The position numbers and the translations under genes were made by a program. From Gonium pectorale (lineage: Eukaryota; Chlorophyta; Chlorophyceae; Chlamydomonadales; Volvocaceae): a DNA stretch of 11,042 bases. Where the stretch lies: assembly GCA_001584585.1 (NCBI GenBank), contig LSYV01000462.1:5656-16697 (forward strand), written 5' to 3'. The notes beneath the pieces are model-generated. The model was not told the origin of the DNA and ran no database searches. It was given only the letters and a program-made list of their open reading frames with translations. How positions within the stretch are numbered: position 1 is the first letter of the stretch; each line of letters begins with the position of its first letter. Shown here one piece after another: positions 1 through 8,917 of this stretch.

Positions 1-20
1 AACACACACACACACACACA
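1..20. repeat. (AC)n microsatellite at the window edge
   Basis: Uninterrupted AC dinucleotides from about base 2 to 20, possibly continuing beyond the window. Confidence 0.9.
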
Positions 21-424
21 TGGCGCACCCAGTCCCCCCCGCAGCCGTCTGCAACGCCGGCGAAGTTGCATGTCAGGCGCCCTAACTCCCGCCTGACGGC
101 GGCATCCGCCCAGACCGGACCCTGAACATGACGCTGCACCACGCCGATGCCTACGCATTCAATCGCCGAGCCTCCGGGCGCTGCGGCGTCCCCGCCGCCC
201 CAGCGCAGGCCGTCGCCACAGTCCATGGCAGCGTCTTCACCGCTCGGACGCACGCCGCCAACACCGCGCCGGCCTTGGCCCTCACCACGTGAAAGATTAC
301 GGCTCGCACCTCTCATTTCGCTTGGCTCATGCCAAGCCTCCACGCTCTGTCCCGAGAACTAAGGAGACGAAGTACGGTGGCCTCGTCCATCCTACGCAAC
401 CACCACCCGCAGCTCGCCCTGGCA
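21..424. other. 3' flank of the unknown gene
   Basis: No gene that I can support. An open minus-strand stretch of about 56 codons between roughly 140 and 310 has no start and no clear splice acceptor. No TGTAA was found here on the minus strand, so the transcript may end outside the window. Confidence 0.5.
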
Positions 425-3400
425 TCAGCTCCCTGATTGCCCCGCCAAGACGCCTTCTATCCCTTCTCGCGGGGCTTCAGGCACGCCTTCTCGAGCCGTC
501 GCCTCCCTTCCCGCCGCTGCAGCTGCCGCTACCGCCGCGTCAGGGGCCACCTTTGCCCGCGCATCGGTCCCCACTGCCGCCAGAGCTGTGGCCGTCGCCG
601 TCGCCGCCTCCTCCGCCATGATCCGTTCCCGGTACTCGGCTTCGTCATAGATGGGCGTCGGAAAAACCCACCGATCCGACCCTGGGGATGGCCAAGGCCC
701 AGCAGTTATGTCGTAGGCGGGTGTGTAAGCCTGCAAAAGGTGGTTCCTTCCGTAAAGGCGTGTGTGTATGTGAGATATGCGTTACATCTCCGGGCTGACG
801 CTGGCCAAGGGCGCTACTCGCCCGAACAGGAGACCGCCCGCAACGCCGCGAGAGCGAGAGGCGTGGGGGGCCGCTGTTCCCCCTGCCTTGCTCAACCGAG
901 GGACGGCCTGCAGCCAGGATGGCGGCAGCCGCCCATGCGAAAACCCGCCGCAGCGCTGCTCATTCGTCCGTCCAAGCGGCTGCTGCCTCCTGAAGGCCTT
1001 GCAGCACGGGGCCAGCCAAAAGGCGGACTGGGCCGCCCGTGCGAAAATGAAGCAACAACCCAAGGCCAGGCTGGCTCGTTGGCCCCAACAGCCGCAGTAA
1101 AGCGAGCTCTCGAGGGGCGCCAAGCCAGTCCGCTCGCCACAGACACTCCCACACTGTGTGTGTGCGCGCGCTGAACGCGGCTATTCCCCTGCAGGAAACG
1201 TGCTGTGTAGCCATGCGCTCCGTGGGTCCGCAGGCCTATGGCGCCCTGCGCCCCCCCCAGCCGGATTGCCCTCCTTCCCAAGGCCCAAGCTTGGCGCCCT
1301 GGCCTTCCCGCAACCGCCTGCCGCCACTGCAAGAGGCAAGGCACGCCCCCCACTAGGAGGGCCGCCGCCAGGCGCGGCTGCGGAGTGGCGTGTTGGGGCC
1401 AGCGGCCCGGGAAGCGACGGGCGGGCACAGCGGCTGCGCATGCTGGCCGACGAGTCGGGTCAAGGCACGGCCCGGTCCCCACTCTCTCGGGGTAAGAGGC
1501 ATCTCCTGATTGCATTCTTACTCCGCCCGCGGGCTCCCCAACCGTCATTGCAGTTGGGCGCCCCGTGTTGCAACCCGATTCCCGTTCACTCCACTGCCCT
1601 TCGGGTCTCGTCCGAACCCGGTGCCGCCCGCCCGCCCGCCCGCCTGCACCGACTGACCTTGCCCCTCACACGCCTCCTCGTGGCGCCGCCAGTAGTGCTC
1701 CTGCAGCTGCGGGGCCAGGCGCGACAGAAGCTCGCGGTGCCGCCGCTCCAGGTCGCTGATGCGTTCGGCCTGGCGCAGCAGGCAGGCAGTGGCAACTCAC
1801 TGAGAGGACACGAACTGGCCGCATGATGTAGCCAGGCGTTTGGTCCATAGGACAGGTTTACGCAGCGGCGAGTGCCGTACCCATGCACGTTACTCCCTCG
1901 GGCGCAGGCGGGTGTGGGGAACATTTGATTTACAGTGCGCCCCTTTCAGGGAGCCCAGCTAGGGAGCCCAGCTAGGGAGCCCAGCTAGGGAGCCCCTAAA
2001 GCGCCGGTGCAGTCCTGCCGCAGTGCGTATGACGGCTCGCCATGACTGGGTTCCAGCACTGGGTGACTCTTGCAAGGGCCAGCGGCAGGTGTCAGCGGCA
2101 GGGCAGCAAACCCGCATCCCACAGCTCGGACCGGGCCCCGGCCACCCACCGGGTCCCGCCCACCCACCAGCTTTAGCCCGGCGCTGCGACCGTGGAGGTG
2201 GATGTAGCCTGCAGCACGTGGGCGTGGGTTGGAGAGGGAGGAGCCAGGTCGGAACAGGTGGAGTGAGGGACGCGTGAGGGTGGGACGCAGCGTGTGTGTG
2301 GGGCACAAACGGAAGAACAAGAAGACCCAGGGCCCGTCGTGGCCACTGGACCGCACGGCTGCTTTCTGTACGCAACGAGCTGCAGTACTCGCGCAGCACA
2401 GCACAGCAAAGCACAGCGCAGCACCAAATGGTAAGCGCGCTGGGCACCGTTCGGACTGGTCCTTGCGCGCTGCTGGTGCCGCGCGCAGGCTGCGGCCGCT
2501 GGACCCCTGGCCCGAGTACCCCACAGCCACACGGGACGCACAGCCGTGTGCGCTCCCAAGGACTGCCTCAACCCGCCGCAGCAACGGCTCGACTGCCGCC
2601 CCGGCAGCGGTCGAGGTCCGAGTATAGTCAGTATACCCTGACATGATCCCTGATAACGACAGCTCACATCGGAAGACGTTGAAGGAGTTTGCCAGCACGT
2701 CATCCTGAGGCAGGGGGCAAACGGCGGGAGCCGGGAGAGGAGAAGAGAGTAGGGGCGGAGACTTTGCGGAAGCCCGAGAGAGCCGCCGCGCGCGAGAGTG
2801 GCGCCACTCCGCCCCGTCCCCAACCCCTACCTCGTAGTCCACCAGGTCGTCACTGATGTCAACCAACATCTCGTCTAACCGAAGGAACGACAGCAACGTC
2901 TCGTCGCACGGCGTGCTCGACAGCCGACACAGCAGCAGGAACAGAACCTGGGGTCAGGCAGGAAGCCCGCAGGCTCGCGTCGGGCGGCTCGCGTGCATGG
3001 GCATGCGCATGCTGGCGTGCACCATGGTGCGCTGCGAGAGCACCGGCAGACGCTTCGGCACATGCCTACGCGCATATGAGTCCGTCCCGCGATATTGGCA
3101 GTAAGCCACACCCCTCACCTTCACCAAAGCGCGCTGCTTGGGCGCGGAAGCGTTAGGTCCTCTGCTACCGTGCCATTTTCTCAGACCCGTGGCCGGACCC
3201 ACCCTGCCCTTTTTCCAGAGACCCGTGCCCGGACGCACCCGATAGTCGAAGGACTTGGCTTCGTGGCATCGGATCACCTCCTCTCCCGTCAGCGCCGCGG
3301 GGACATCCAGCGGCCGAGGGGCCGCCAGAAGGCGGCGGCAAATGTCCTGCTCCCACGACCAGTAGAGGAGGCCCTGGGTGGAGCAGACAGGAGGCCATCT

Positions 3401-4508
3401 CGGGGTGTAAGGCCCGGGGCCGGCGGGCAGCGTGGGCCGCTTGGGCCGCTTGCGCGGTGGGCGGGCGCACCAGGAGGGCTCGCGCAGCATCTGTCCGTCC
3501 GCGCCATCGCGGCTCCATGAACCCTGGCGCTGGCCGCCGGTCCCAAGCAACCCACCGAGCATCCAAACGACATACGTTCCTCTACGGCAGTGAGCGCGAT
3601 GGGGCCATCCTGACGGGGAAGTGGCATCCCACCGCTGGGCGTCCCAACCCTGGGTGAACGAGCTACACGCCCTGGAGGCCCGGCCCTCCGGCTGGGGCGC
3701 GGCAGGCTGGCGACGTGGCGAGGCAACAGCGCGTTGAAGCAGCGGGTGCTCAGTGGAACGCCCGGTGCGGCTCTCCGGGCCCGCGTGTGGCTCCGGAGGG
3801 CGGAGGGGAGCAGACGGAGGCAGGAGGCCCGGCGCCCACGCCCACACACCTGCTGCAGCTCCCGCTCCACCCGCTCATCCAGGTGGCCCTCCTGCCGCAG
3901 CACGCCCAGTATTCGTGCGACACCTGGAGGAATTCCGATAAGTGGTTGCGATTCCGACGTCGATACAGTACTGTACACGGAGCGGCATGCACTTGGGATT
4001 GGCGGCAGGGTCCTTGCACCGGGGACCAACAGTCGGGCATACGTCGCGCGCGCCGCTGCACGCCTTCAGTCCCTCACCCGCCGCGGCATGCTCCTGGTCC
4101 AAGCCGCCTCGGCCCGTCAGCCGTTCGTTGTCCTCATCCAGCTGGTAGATGGACCCCTCCACCCAGACCAGTACGTCGAGGAACCGGAGCAAGTCCTGCA
4201 ACAGACGCCGGCGACGGGGGATAAGGGATAGCGCACCTGTCCTCGCACCCCCGCACCCCAATCACCCCCATCACCCCCACCGGCCTACAGCGGGTGTGAG
4301 GAAAAGATAACCACGTTCGCAGCCCATCGCACGATGAGCACTTGCGTCGGCCAAGCTGCACGCAGGGTGAGCGCCACGGCCTTACCTCTGGAAGCATAAG
4401 GCCTAGGTAAGGGAAATAAGACTTAACGAAGTCCTCTAGCGTCGAGCGAGCCCGCTGCAAAGCGCGGAACGATACGGTTAAGGCTAAGGTTGGGTCTGGC
4501 TGAGACAT
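425..4508 (-). CDS. Nine-exon gene for an uncharacterised conserved protein, about 356 aa
   Basis: I do not recognise a function. Exons (minus strand): 4508-4386, 4195-4078, 3923-3850, 3373-3239, 2947-2831, 2704-2668, 2208-2168, 1769-1650 and 730-425. All have GT and AG borders, and the first seven junctions agree in phase. The start is the ATG at 4508 (MSQPDPTLAL); no in-frame ATG precedes it closely. Order of visible regions: an N-terminal helix with KSYFPYLGLML (30-40), a hydrophobic segment FLDVLVWVEGSIYQLDEDNE (46-65), SFDYR (146-150), LRLDEMLVDISDDLVDYEDD (172-191), NSFNVFRCYIHLHG (195-208), a charged helix starting AERISDLERRHRELL (216-230), then an Ala-rich tail after IYDEAEYRERI. There is no signal peptide or clear membrane span. 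From memory, land plants have a family with the same SFDYR / DL.DYEDDV / N.FN..R core, but I could not check this. The weak point is exon 8 to 9: only the donor at 1649 (gtgcag) keeps the frame, while better-looking phase-1 donors at 1657 and 1669 would need a further exon. Confidence 0.8.
782..786 (-). promoter_or_regulatory. Intronic TGTAA in the last intron of the unknown gene
   Basis: A minus-strand TGTAA lies 51 bases before the last exon (acceptor at 731). No TGTAA is visible in 1-424 after the stop. It could be chance, or it could allow early cleavage that removes the Ala-rich C-terminus. Confidence 0.25.
1626..1644. repeat. GCCC tetranucleotide run (GGGC on the transcript)
   Basis: About four and a half GCCC units. 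On the minus strand this is a run of GGG tracts a few bases inside the last intron of the unknown gene, right after the candidate donor at 1649. It could form a G-quadruplex next to the splice site. Confidence 0.7.
1948..1995. repeat. Tandem repeat, 13-base unit, about 3.7 copies
   Basis: AGGGAGCCCAGCT is repeated exactly at 1948, 1961 and 1974, with a partial AGGGAGCCC at 1987. It lies in the seventh intron of the unknown gene (between exons ending 2168 and starting 1769). It is a minisatellite likely to vary in copy number. Confidence 0.9.
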
Positions 4509-4552
4509 CTTGCTGTGACAGTGCTGTGACACATAGCTGGATTACTACGCAT

Positions 4553-4562
4553 GATATGTATA
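4553..4562 (-). promoter_or_regulatory. TATA-like element before the unknown gene
   Basis: TATACATATC on the minus strand lies 45-54 bases before ATG 4508. The spacing would leave a short 5' UTR of about 20 bases. This rests on similarity to a TATA box alone. Confidence 0.3.
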
Positions 4563-4967
4563 GATTCAACTGCCAACTGCCAACCGCTAAAGAGTTACGG
4601 ACTTACGGCAATGTCCAGATCTCCAGAAGCTGACTAGCTGTGCTGTGTGCGCCGTCGCGCGTTATGTCCATAATGCCGCTATCTGTGCCATGACTTACGG
4701 GTCGGTCAGCATGGACTAGACGTCACGTACTGCTCAGCTGGCTCACCAGGCCAGGGTTTAACCCCTTCTAAGCATCATGTTAGAACCAGGTCAAAACTTT
4801 ATGTGTGCGTGTTCAGCATCCTGAAGTTGACGGTTCAGGGAGAAGATCCCGGACCGTCATACCGTTTCGCGATGTGCACTCCCAGCTCTGGCACGCTTTC
4901 CAGTTGCTGACTTCCCACCCGGTGTTCTGGTCCTTGGAGAACTAGGTACGTAGCAACCCAAAGAATG

Positions 4968-4972
4968 TTACA
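4968..4972 (-). promoter_or_regulatory. TGTAA poly(A) signal for the helicase gene
   Basis: TGTAA on the minus strand is the chlorophycean poly(A) signal. It is the only copy I found between the helicase stop (5341) and the next gene start (4508). It implies a 3' UTR of roughly 380 bases. Confidence 0.6.
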
Positions 4973-5029
4973 AGTAGTTCAGATATAAACTACAAGGTCC
5001 GAGCAAGCGCATACACCTGAAAAAGTCAT

Positions 5030-5094
5030 GTCGGTGCAAGACACCTAACCGACAGTAAACACAAACCGACATTTCTGACAGCATCCAGGTCGGT
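5030..5094. repeat. Four GTCGGT/ACCGAC hexamers in alternating orientation
   Basis: GTCGGT at 5030-5035, ACCGAC at 5048-5053 and 5065-5070, and GTCGGT at 5089-5094; a further GTCGGT lies at 4701-4706. The first two can pair as a stem, with an inner GGTG/CACC stem as well. The cluster lies in the inferred helicase 3' UTR, so it may fold in the RNA. No function is known. Confidence 0.5.
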
Positions 5095-5340
5095 ACACGT
5101 GAATAGCCTTATCCAGCATTTAATGCGTGCTCAGATAAGTTCGTTCTAACGTTGAGCCAACAGTACATTCACAGGTTTAACTGTACACTTGATGCCCGCA
5201 ACGCCTGCAAACCCGCCATTCCGGTCACAGCTCTCAGCGTAGCAGTGCTCCAGGGCCATCGAGCCCGGCGCTGCTCCTCCCGCCTCCTCGTCAGTCATGA
5301 TGGTGTTCCCGCACAAACCGGCGGTCCGTAGTCAGTTTCA

Positions 5341-8300
5341 TTACTGCGATGAGGAGAGGACGAAACGTCCAGGAGTTAGTATGTTTGATTCGGGGGGAAA
5401 AGATGGGGGAGAAAAGATGTGAGAACAAGATGCCGCAGGCCAAACACTCCTGCCCTTTGCCTTCCATACCAGTACTCAACCCTTATCCCTCGGGTATGTA
5501 TTTGATCCCTGCCAACCCAATTGTATTGTTAAGCTCCCGCAACCACCTCGCCTGCGTGTTCATGTAGCTGCTGCTGTCAATCTTGTCCGGCAGCGGCTTG
5601 ATGTCCACGTCGAAGCGGTCTTGCACGGCGTTGAGCACCGCCGAGTCCTCCTGGGAGGAGACGAAAGTGATCGCCAGACCCTTGGTGCCGAAGCGACCAG
5701 CGCGGCCCACCTGCGTCACGCCAAGGGCAGAGCAGCGCGTCTCAGCAAGAATGGCAGTGGCGGTTTTGATCGTTCAAGCTTAAGCCAGCTTGGGCTCGCC
5801 GCAATGCCCCTTCAATCCACAGGCTCGCATAAGCTGCAATCCACTCCAGCCGGAACTCAGCAGACGCACCCGGTGGAGGTAGGTGTCGGCGCCGTTGCCG
5901 TGCTTGGTCACGCCCTTCTCCTTGTCGTCCGACTCGGGCATGTCGTAGTTGATGACAATGTTGACGCGCTCAATGTCGATACCGCGACCCACCAGGTCCG
6001 TCGCCACCAGGATGCGGTGCTTGCCCTCCTTGAAGTTCTTATAGACCTGCGATTCGAAGCACCCAATGTTCACATTAGAGTTCATTCTTCATCCGCAGAC
6101 CCGTACGTGCCAGATCAGTTACTTTGCCGAGCACTTGCATCGTTTGAACAGGTTCCCCAGCAGCTCCCTCCTGGCCAACGTTACAGGTTTTTTATTCGCG
6201 TACCCCCATGTGCCCATATACAGCAAGGCAGGGAAGCTGACCTCCTGCAACCAGTGTTGGCAATACCTCCAGCACCACCAGTACCAGCACCGTCTAGCCT
6301 CGCCCGCCGAGGCCGCCCCTCACCTTGATGCGCTCCTCCTGGTCCATCCCGCCGTAGATGCAAACGCTGGGGAAGTTGCACTCGTTGAGGAGCTGGTTGA
6401 GCATCTTCGCCCGCGCCACGCTCTTGACGAAGATGACCACCTGCATGCCAGCAAAACGGAAAAGGCTGAACGTCAGGACTGCTTACTACTGACACCCGAC
6501 ACCGAGACGCAATTCTCTTGATACTTGGTTATCCGCGCTTCCCAGTCGCTACCTTTCGCGCACCCATACCCGGCCATGCTGATAGCCCACCTGGTTGAAG
6601 TCAAGGGCATCCAGCAGGTCGTTGAGCTTCCGGTTCTTCTCCTCCTCGTGCAGCATCACGTAGTGCTGCACCAACCCGTGGAGCGTGAGCTTGGACTCGT
6701 CGTCCACGTACACCTCTTGCGGCTGCGACAGCAGGACGGGCAGGGCGCGCAGGCGCCGGTTTCATTATAACGCCAGCTGGCCGCTAGCTGGCTGCTGGCA
6801 ACGCCAACGGCAACCGCCATGGGCAGCGCCAGACTCCGTCCACAGACGTTAGGCGCCCAGGCTGGCGGCGAAGGCATCACCGTGGAGGCAAAGCCACGTC
6901 GGCATGCCCAGGATAGCCGCACCGGTATAGTGTAATATACGCGTGGGGAAAATGCTGGGCGACCCCAAGGCGCACTGAAATGCTGATGCTGAGCACGGAG
7001 ACAAGAGCGACCGAGTACCCGGCGCGAACGGCGCACACGTGGGACGATGAGCGAAATAACCTTGTGTGCAATGACCCCCGGCGAGCTTCAAAGGCGCCCA
7101 TCGCCGCCGCCACCGCCGCCTCAAGGGCCGGCCATCCTTGCATCCAACAGACAGCTCTCGCAAGCGTCCAGTGTTCAGGCAGCGGAGGAGGTCCGTCCAT
7201 CCGGCTGCCGGAGCTCAAGGGCCCGGGAGGCTGATAGCTCTGCTGCAGATGCTGGAAGGAAGTCCGACCCTTGGGTTGGGGTTCCCACAGGCCGAGACAA
7301 CCGTGCGAAACTGGCGCCGCTGCCACACACGTACGTTGGTCATGAACTTCTTGCAGACCGCCCGCATCTCCTGGTTGAGCGTCGCGGAGAACATCATCAC
7401 TTGCTTCTCGTGCGGCGTCATCTTAAAGATCTCCTGGCAGTCCGCGCGCATGTCTGCATTTGACCAAGGCGGGGCAGTCGTATCAACGAAAGACAAGGCC
7501 TGGAACATGGAGCATCACTGCATACACAAACAGCCGTATCCCCACACCGTCAATAATTCAAGGGCATGTGCCTTCTGGGTAACTTTCCAGCACCCCTCCT
7601 CACCCAGCTTCTCCAGCATCTTGTCGCACTCATCTAGCACGAAGAAGCGCACGTGCTTGAGTGGGAGCGCGCCCTCCTTGGCCAGCTGCGAAACACATGT
7701 TGAGGGGGAGGGTGGTGAGGTTTTGCATTTAGTTGCACACGCACTCACGCACACATAGCAGACGATATGCTAGACCATCCACCAGCTCAAAAGCAAAACT
7801 CTTGCATTTCTCACCCATATCACATCCATGCACGCCTCACCTGCTTAATGCGGCCGGGAGTGCCGACCACAATGTTCGGCACAGCCTTCTTGAGCGCCTC
7901 CTTGTTTTGGTTCACCGGGATGCCGCCGTAGAAGTTGCCAATCGACACGCCCTTCATGCGTGCGCTGAAACGCGTGAACTCGTGGCAAATCTGCAGCCAC
8001 CGAGGATCTCAAGTTAGGATTCGCGCGGCCCTGAAGCACAGAAGACGACAGCCACCTCACCTGGAAGGCAAGCTCACGAGTGTGGCAGAGGATGATAGCG
8101 TGGCACTCGCTGGGCTTTGGGTCGAGCTGCTGGAGGATCGACAGGACGAAGACCGCCGTCTTGCCCATACCCGACTTGGCCTGGCAGAGCACATCGTTGC
8201 CGAGAATAGCGTGCGGAATGCACTCGTGTTGCACTGAAGAGCAGGAAGAGAAGGAGCGAGGGAGTCAAGATCTGGCTGGAGGCTGCTCCCGACTTTTTCC

Positions 8301-8526
8301 TTCAAGGCATCGGCTCTGCAGGAGGCTGACCTTCTGATGGGTGCTCAAAGCCACAGTCCGCGATCGCCTGGAGGAGCTCCGGCTTAAGCATGAGCTCCTT
8401 GAAACCGGTCGCGTGGATGCCCACATAACCCTTCTTCTCCTGGCCAGCCTTGCCAACGGCCTCGGCCTCAGCAACATCGTCCTCCTCGTAGTCGAGAAGC
8501 TCCTCCTCGTTGGCGGGGTCGGCCAT
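5341..8526 (-). CDS. UAP56: UAP56/SUB2-family DECD-box ATP-dependent RNA helicase
   Basis: Complete nuclear RNA helicase of the UAP56/Sub2/DDX39B family. The family unwinds RNA using ATP in spliceosome assembly and, with TREX, mRNA export. Coding exons: 8526-8331, 8233-8061, 7990-7841, 7685-7604, 7453-7335, 6722-6591, 6440-6324, 6046-5870 and 5710-5552, then a stop at 5343-5341 in the preferred model (435 aa; the family is about 430). Motifs: acidic N-terminus [12 protein letters not shown] motif around GFEHPSEVQ (59-67); motif I AKSGMGKT (84-91); Ia TRELAFQ (117-123); TPGR (167-170); II DECD (191-194), the Cys that marks this family; SAT (223-225); VVIFVKS (285-291); [10 protein letters not shown] (338-347); [12 protein letters not shown] (381-390). 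ATG 8526 is chosen because it gives the family-typical N-terminus. Odd points are a 13-residue insertion near 362-376, an ambiguous last intron, and an in-frame upstream ORF. Codons favour G/C at the third position more than in the unknown gene downstream, as expected of an abundant protein. Confidence 0.97.
5344..5551 (-). other. Candidate GC-AG terminal intron of the helicase gene
   Basis: After the family-typical end DSSSYM the frame reads NTQ and meets CAG|GCGAGG at 5552/5551. About 208 bases on, a good pyrimidine tract ends in CTCATCGCAG directly before TAATGA. Splicing here gives ...SSYMNTQ followed at once by a stop, matching the usual UAP56 length. Two alternatives exist: no splicing, which adds 25 codons ([20 protein letters not shown] and more) to a stop at 5483; or a GT donor one codon further in (5546), which gives a 16-residue alternative tail. 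Confidence 0.55.
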
Positions 8527-8549
8527 GGTGGTGGGGAGTTGCGTAAAGA

Positions 8550-8659
8550 CTGAAGGTAAGGCAGACAAGTAACCGCTTGATGGGTTCAGCGGCGTGTGTA
8601 GCTGCGAGGACCAGTGTTAAATGTGCAGAGACGTGTGGAGGTTCAAAGCGGCAACTAAC
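8550..8659 (-). other. Candidate 5' leader intron of the helicase gene
   Basis: Donor CTCG|GTTAGT (8660/8659) and acceptor TGCCTTACCTTCAG (ending 8550), 110 bases. The acceptor has a good pyrimidine tract. After removal, the upstream ORF continues through VFTQLPTT into the helicase ATG at 8526 without a stop. Confidence 0.4.
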
Positions 8660-8708
8660 CGAGCCGGGGCAGTTCGTACGGATTGAAGCCGTTCGAGTTC
8701 GCGACCAT
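8655..8708 (-). other. Upstream 17-codon ORF before the helicase start
   Basis: ATG at 8708 opens MVANSNGFNPYELPRLG and stops at TAG 8655. If the leader is transcribed from above 8708, this is a uORF. A GTTAGT donor overlaps its end, so splicing of the 5' intron would fuse its first 16 codons in frame to the helicase. The sense of the codons looks protein-like, but an ORF this short can be chance. Confidence 0.35.
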
Positions 8709-8805
8709 GCTGCATAAAACGAGCGTGCCTGATAGCTGCTGTTTTTGCGATAGCCCCGCGGTCACTCCGTGATCCCTTTCCTTGCGCACCCGTCCTGTTG
8801 CCACC

Positions 8806-8810
8806 TTACA
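8806..8810 (-). promoter_or_regulatory. TGTAA poly(A) signal, probably for the rhodanese gene
   Basis: This is the only minus-strand TGTAA I found between the rhodanese stop (9887) and the helicase start (8526). It would give a long 3' UTR of about 1.1 kb and leave under 300 bases to the helicase ATG. A non-canonical signal nearer the stop is possible. Confidence 0.45.
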
Positions 8811-8905
8811 ATCGGGCTATGTACACAAAATTTCTGGCCTGGGGCCCCCGAAAGCGGCCAACCACTTTGCAAGTCCCTGTATGCACGAACAGCAACAGTG
8901 AAGGA

Positions 8906-8917
8906 GTGTATATACAC
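8906..8917. repeat. 12-base palindrome GTGTATATACAC
   Basis: Perfect palindrome with a TATATA core, about 380 bases upstream of the helicase ATG. It could be a TATA box for a long-leader transcript or a binding site for a dimeric factor; chance is possible. Confidence 0.4.

Larger units (their letters stand above)
4509..5340. other. Intergenic: helicase 3' UTR and promoter of the unknown gene
   Basis: No supportable coding frame. The stretch is visibly richer in A and T than the flanking genes. It contains the helicase poly(A) signal, a cluster of GTCGGT/ACCGAC hexamers, short direct repeats (TGCCAAC twice near 4571-4583), and a TATA-like element close to the unknown gene's start. Confidence 0.7.

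Noticed and set aside
140..310. Extra minus-strand exon after the stop at 425
   Set aside because: Open for about 56 codons but no clear acceptor, and the exon ending at 425 has a stop and no good donor.
437..1174. 245-codon open frame on the plus strand
   Set aside because: Arg/Pro/Ala-rich, no family resemblance, antisense to the last exon and intron of the unknown gene. Long empty frames are expected at this GC.
1345..1380. Extra exon after the acceptor GCCTTGCCTCTTGCAG
   Set aside because: Good acceptor, but no donor in the needed phase follows and the translation does not resemble protein.
1985..2896. 303-codon minus-strand frame
   Set aside because: It contains parts of exons 5 to 7 but runs through the introns between them; splice sites and frame changes show it is not one exon.
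2831..2947. Terpene synthase from the DDLVD motif
   Set aside because: A single DDxxD match without the NSE/DTE motif, and in a protein shorter than typical class I enzymes, is not enough to assign the family.
2954..3847. 297-codon minus-strand frame
   Set aside because: Only the part 3373-3239 reads as protein; the rest is intron sequence.
5061..5070. DREB/CRT regulatory element (ACCGAC)
   Set aside because: A six-base match in an inferred 3' UTR; the factor and element are known in land plants, not established here.
5621..6328. 235-codon plus-strand frame
   Set aside because: Antisense of helicase exons 8 and 9; its apparent His/Val richness mirrors the helicase codons.
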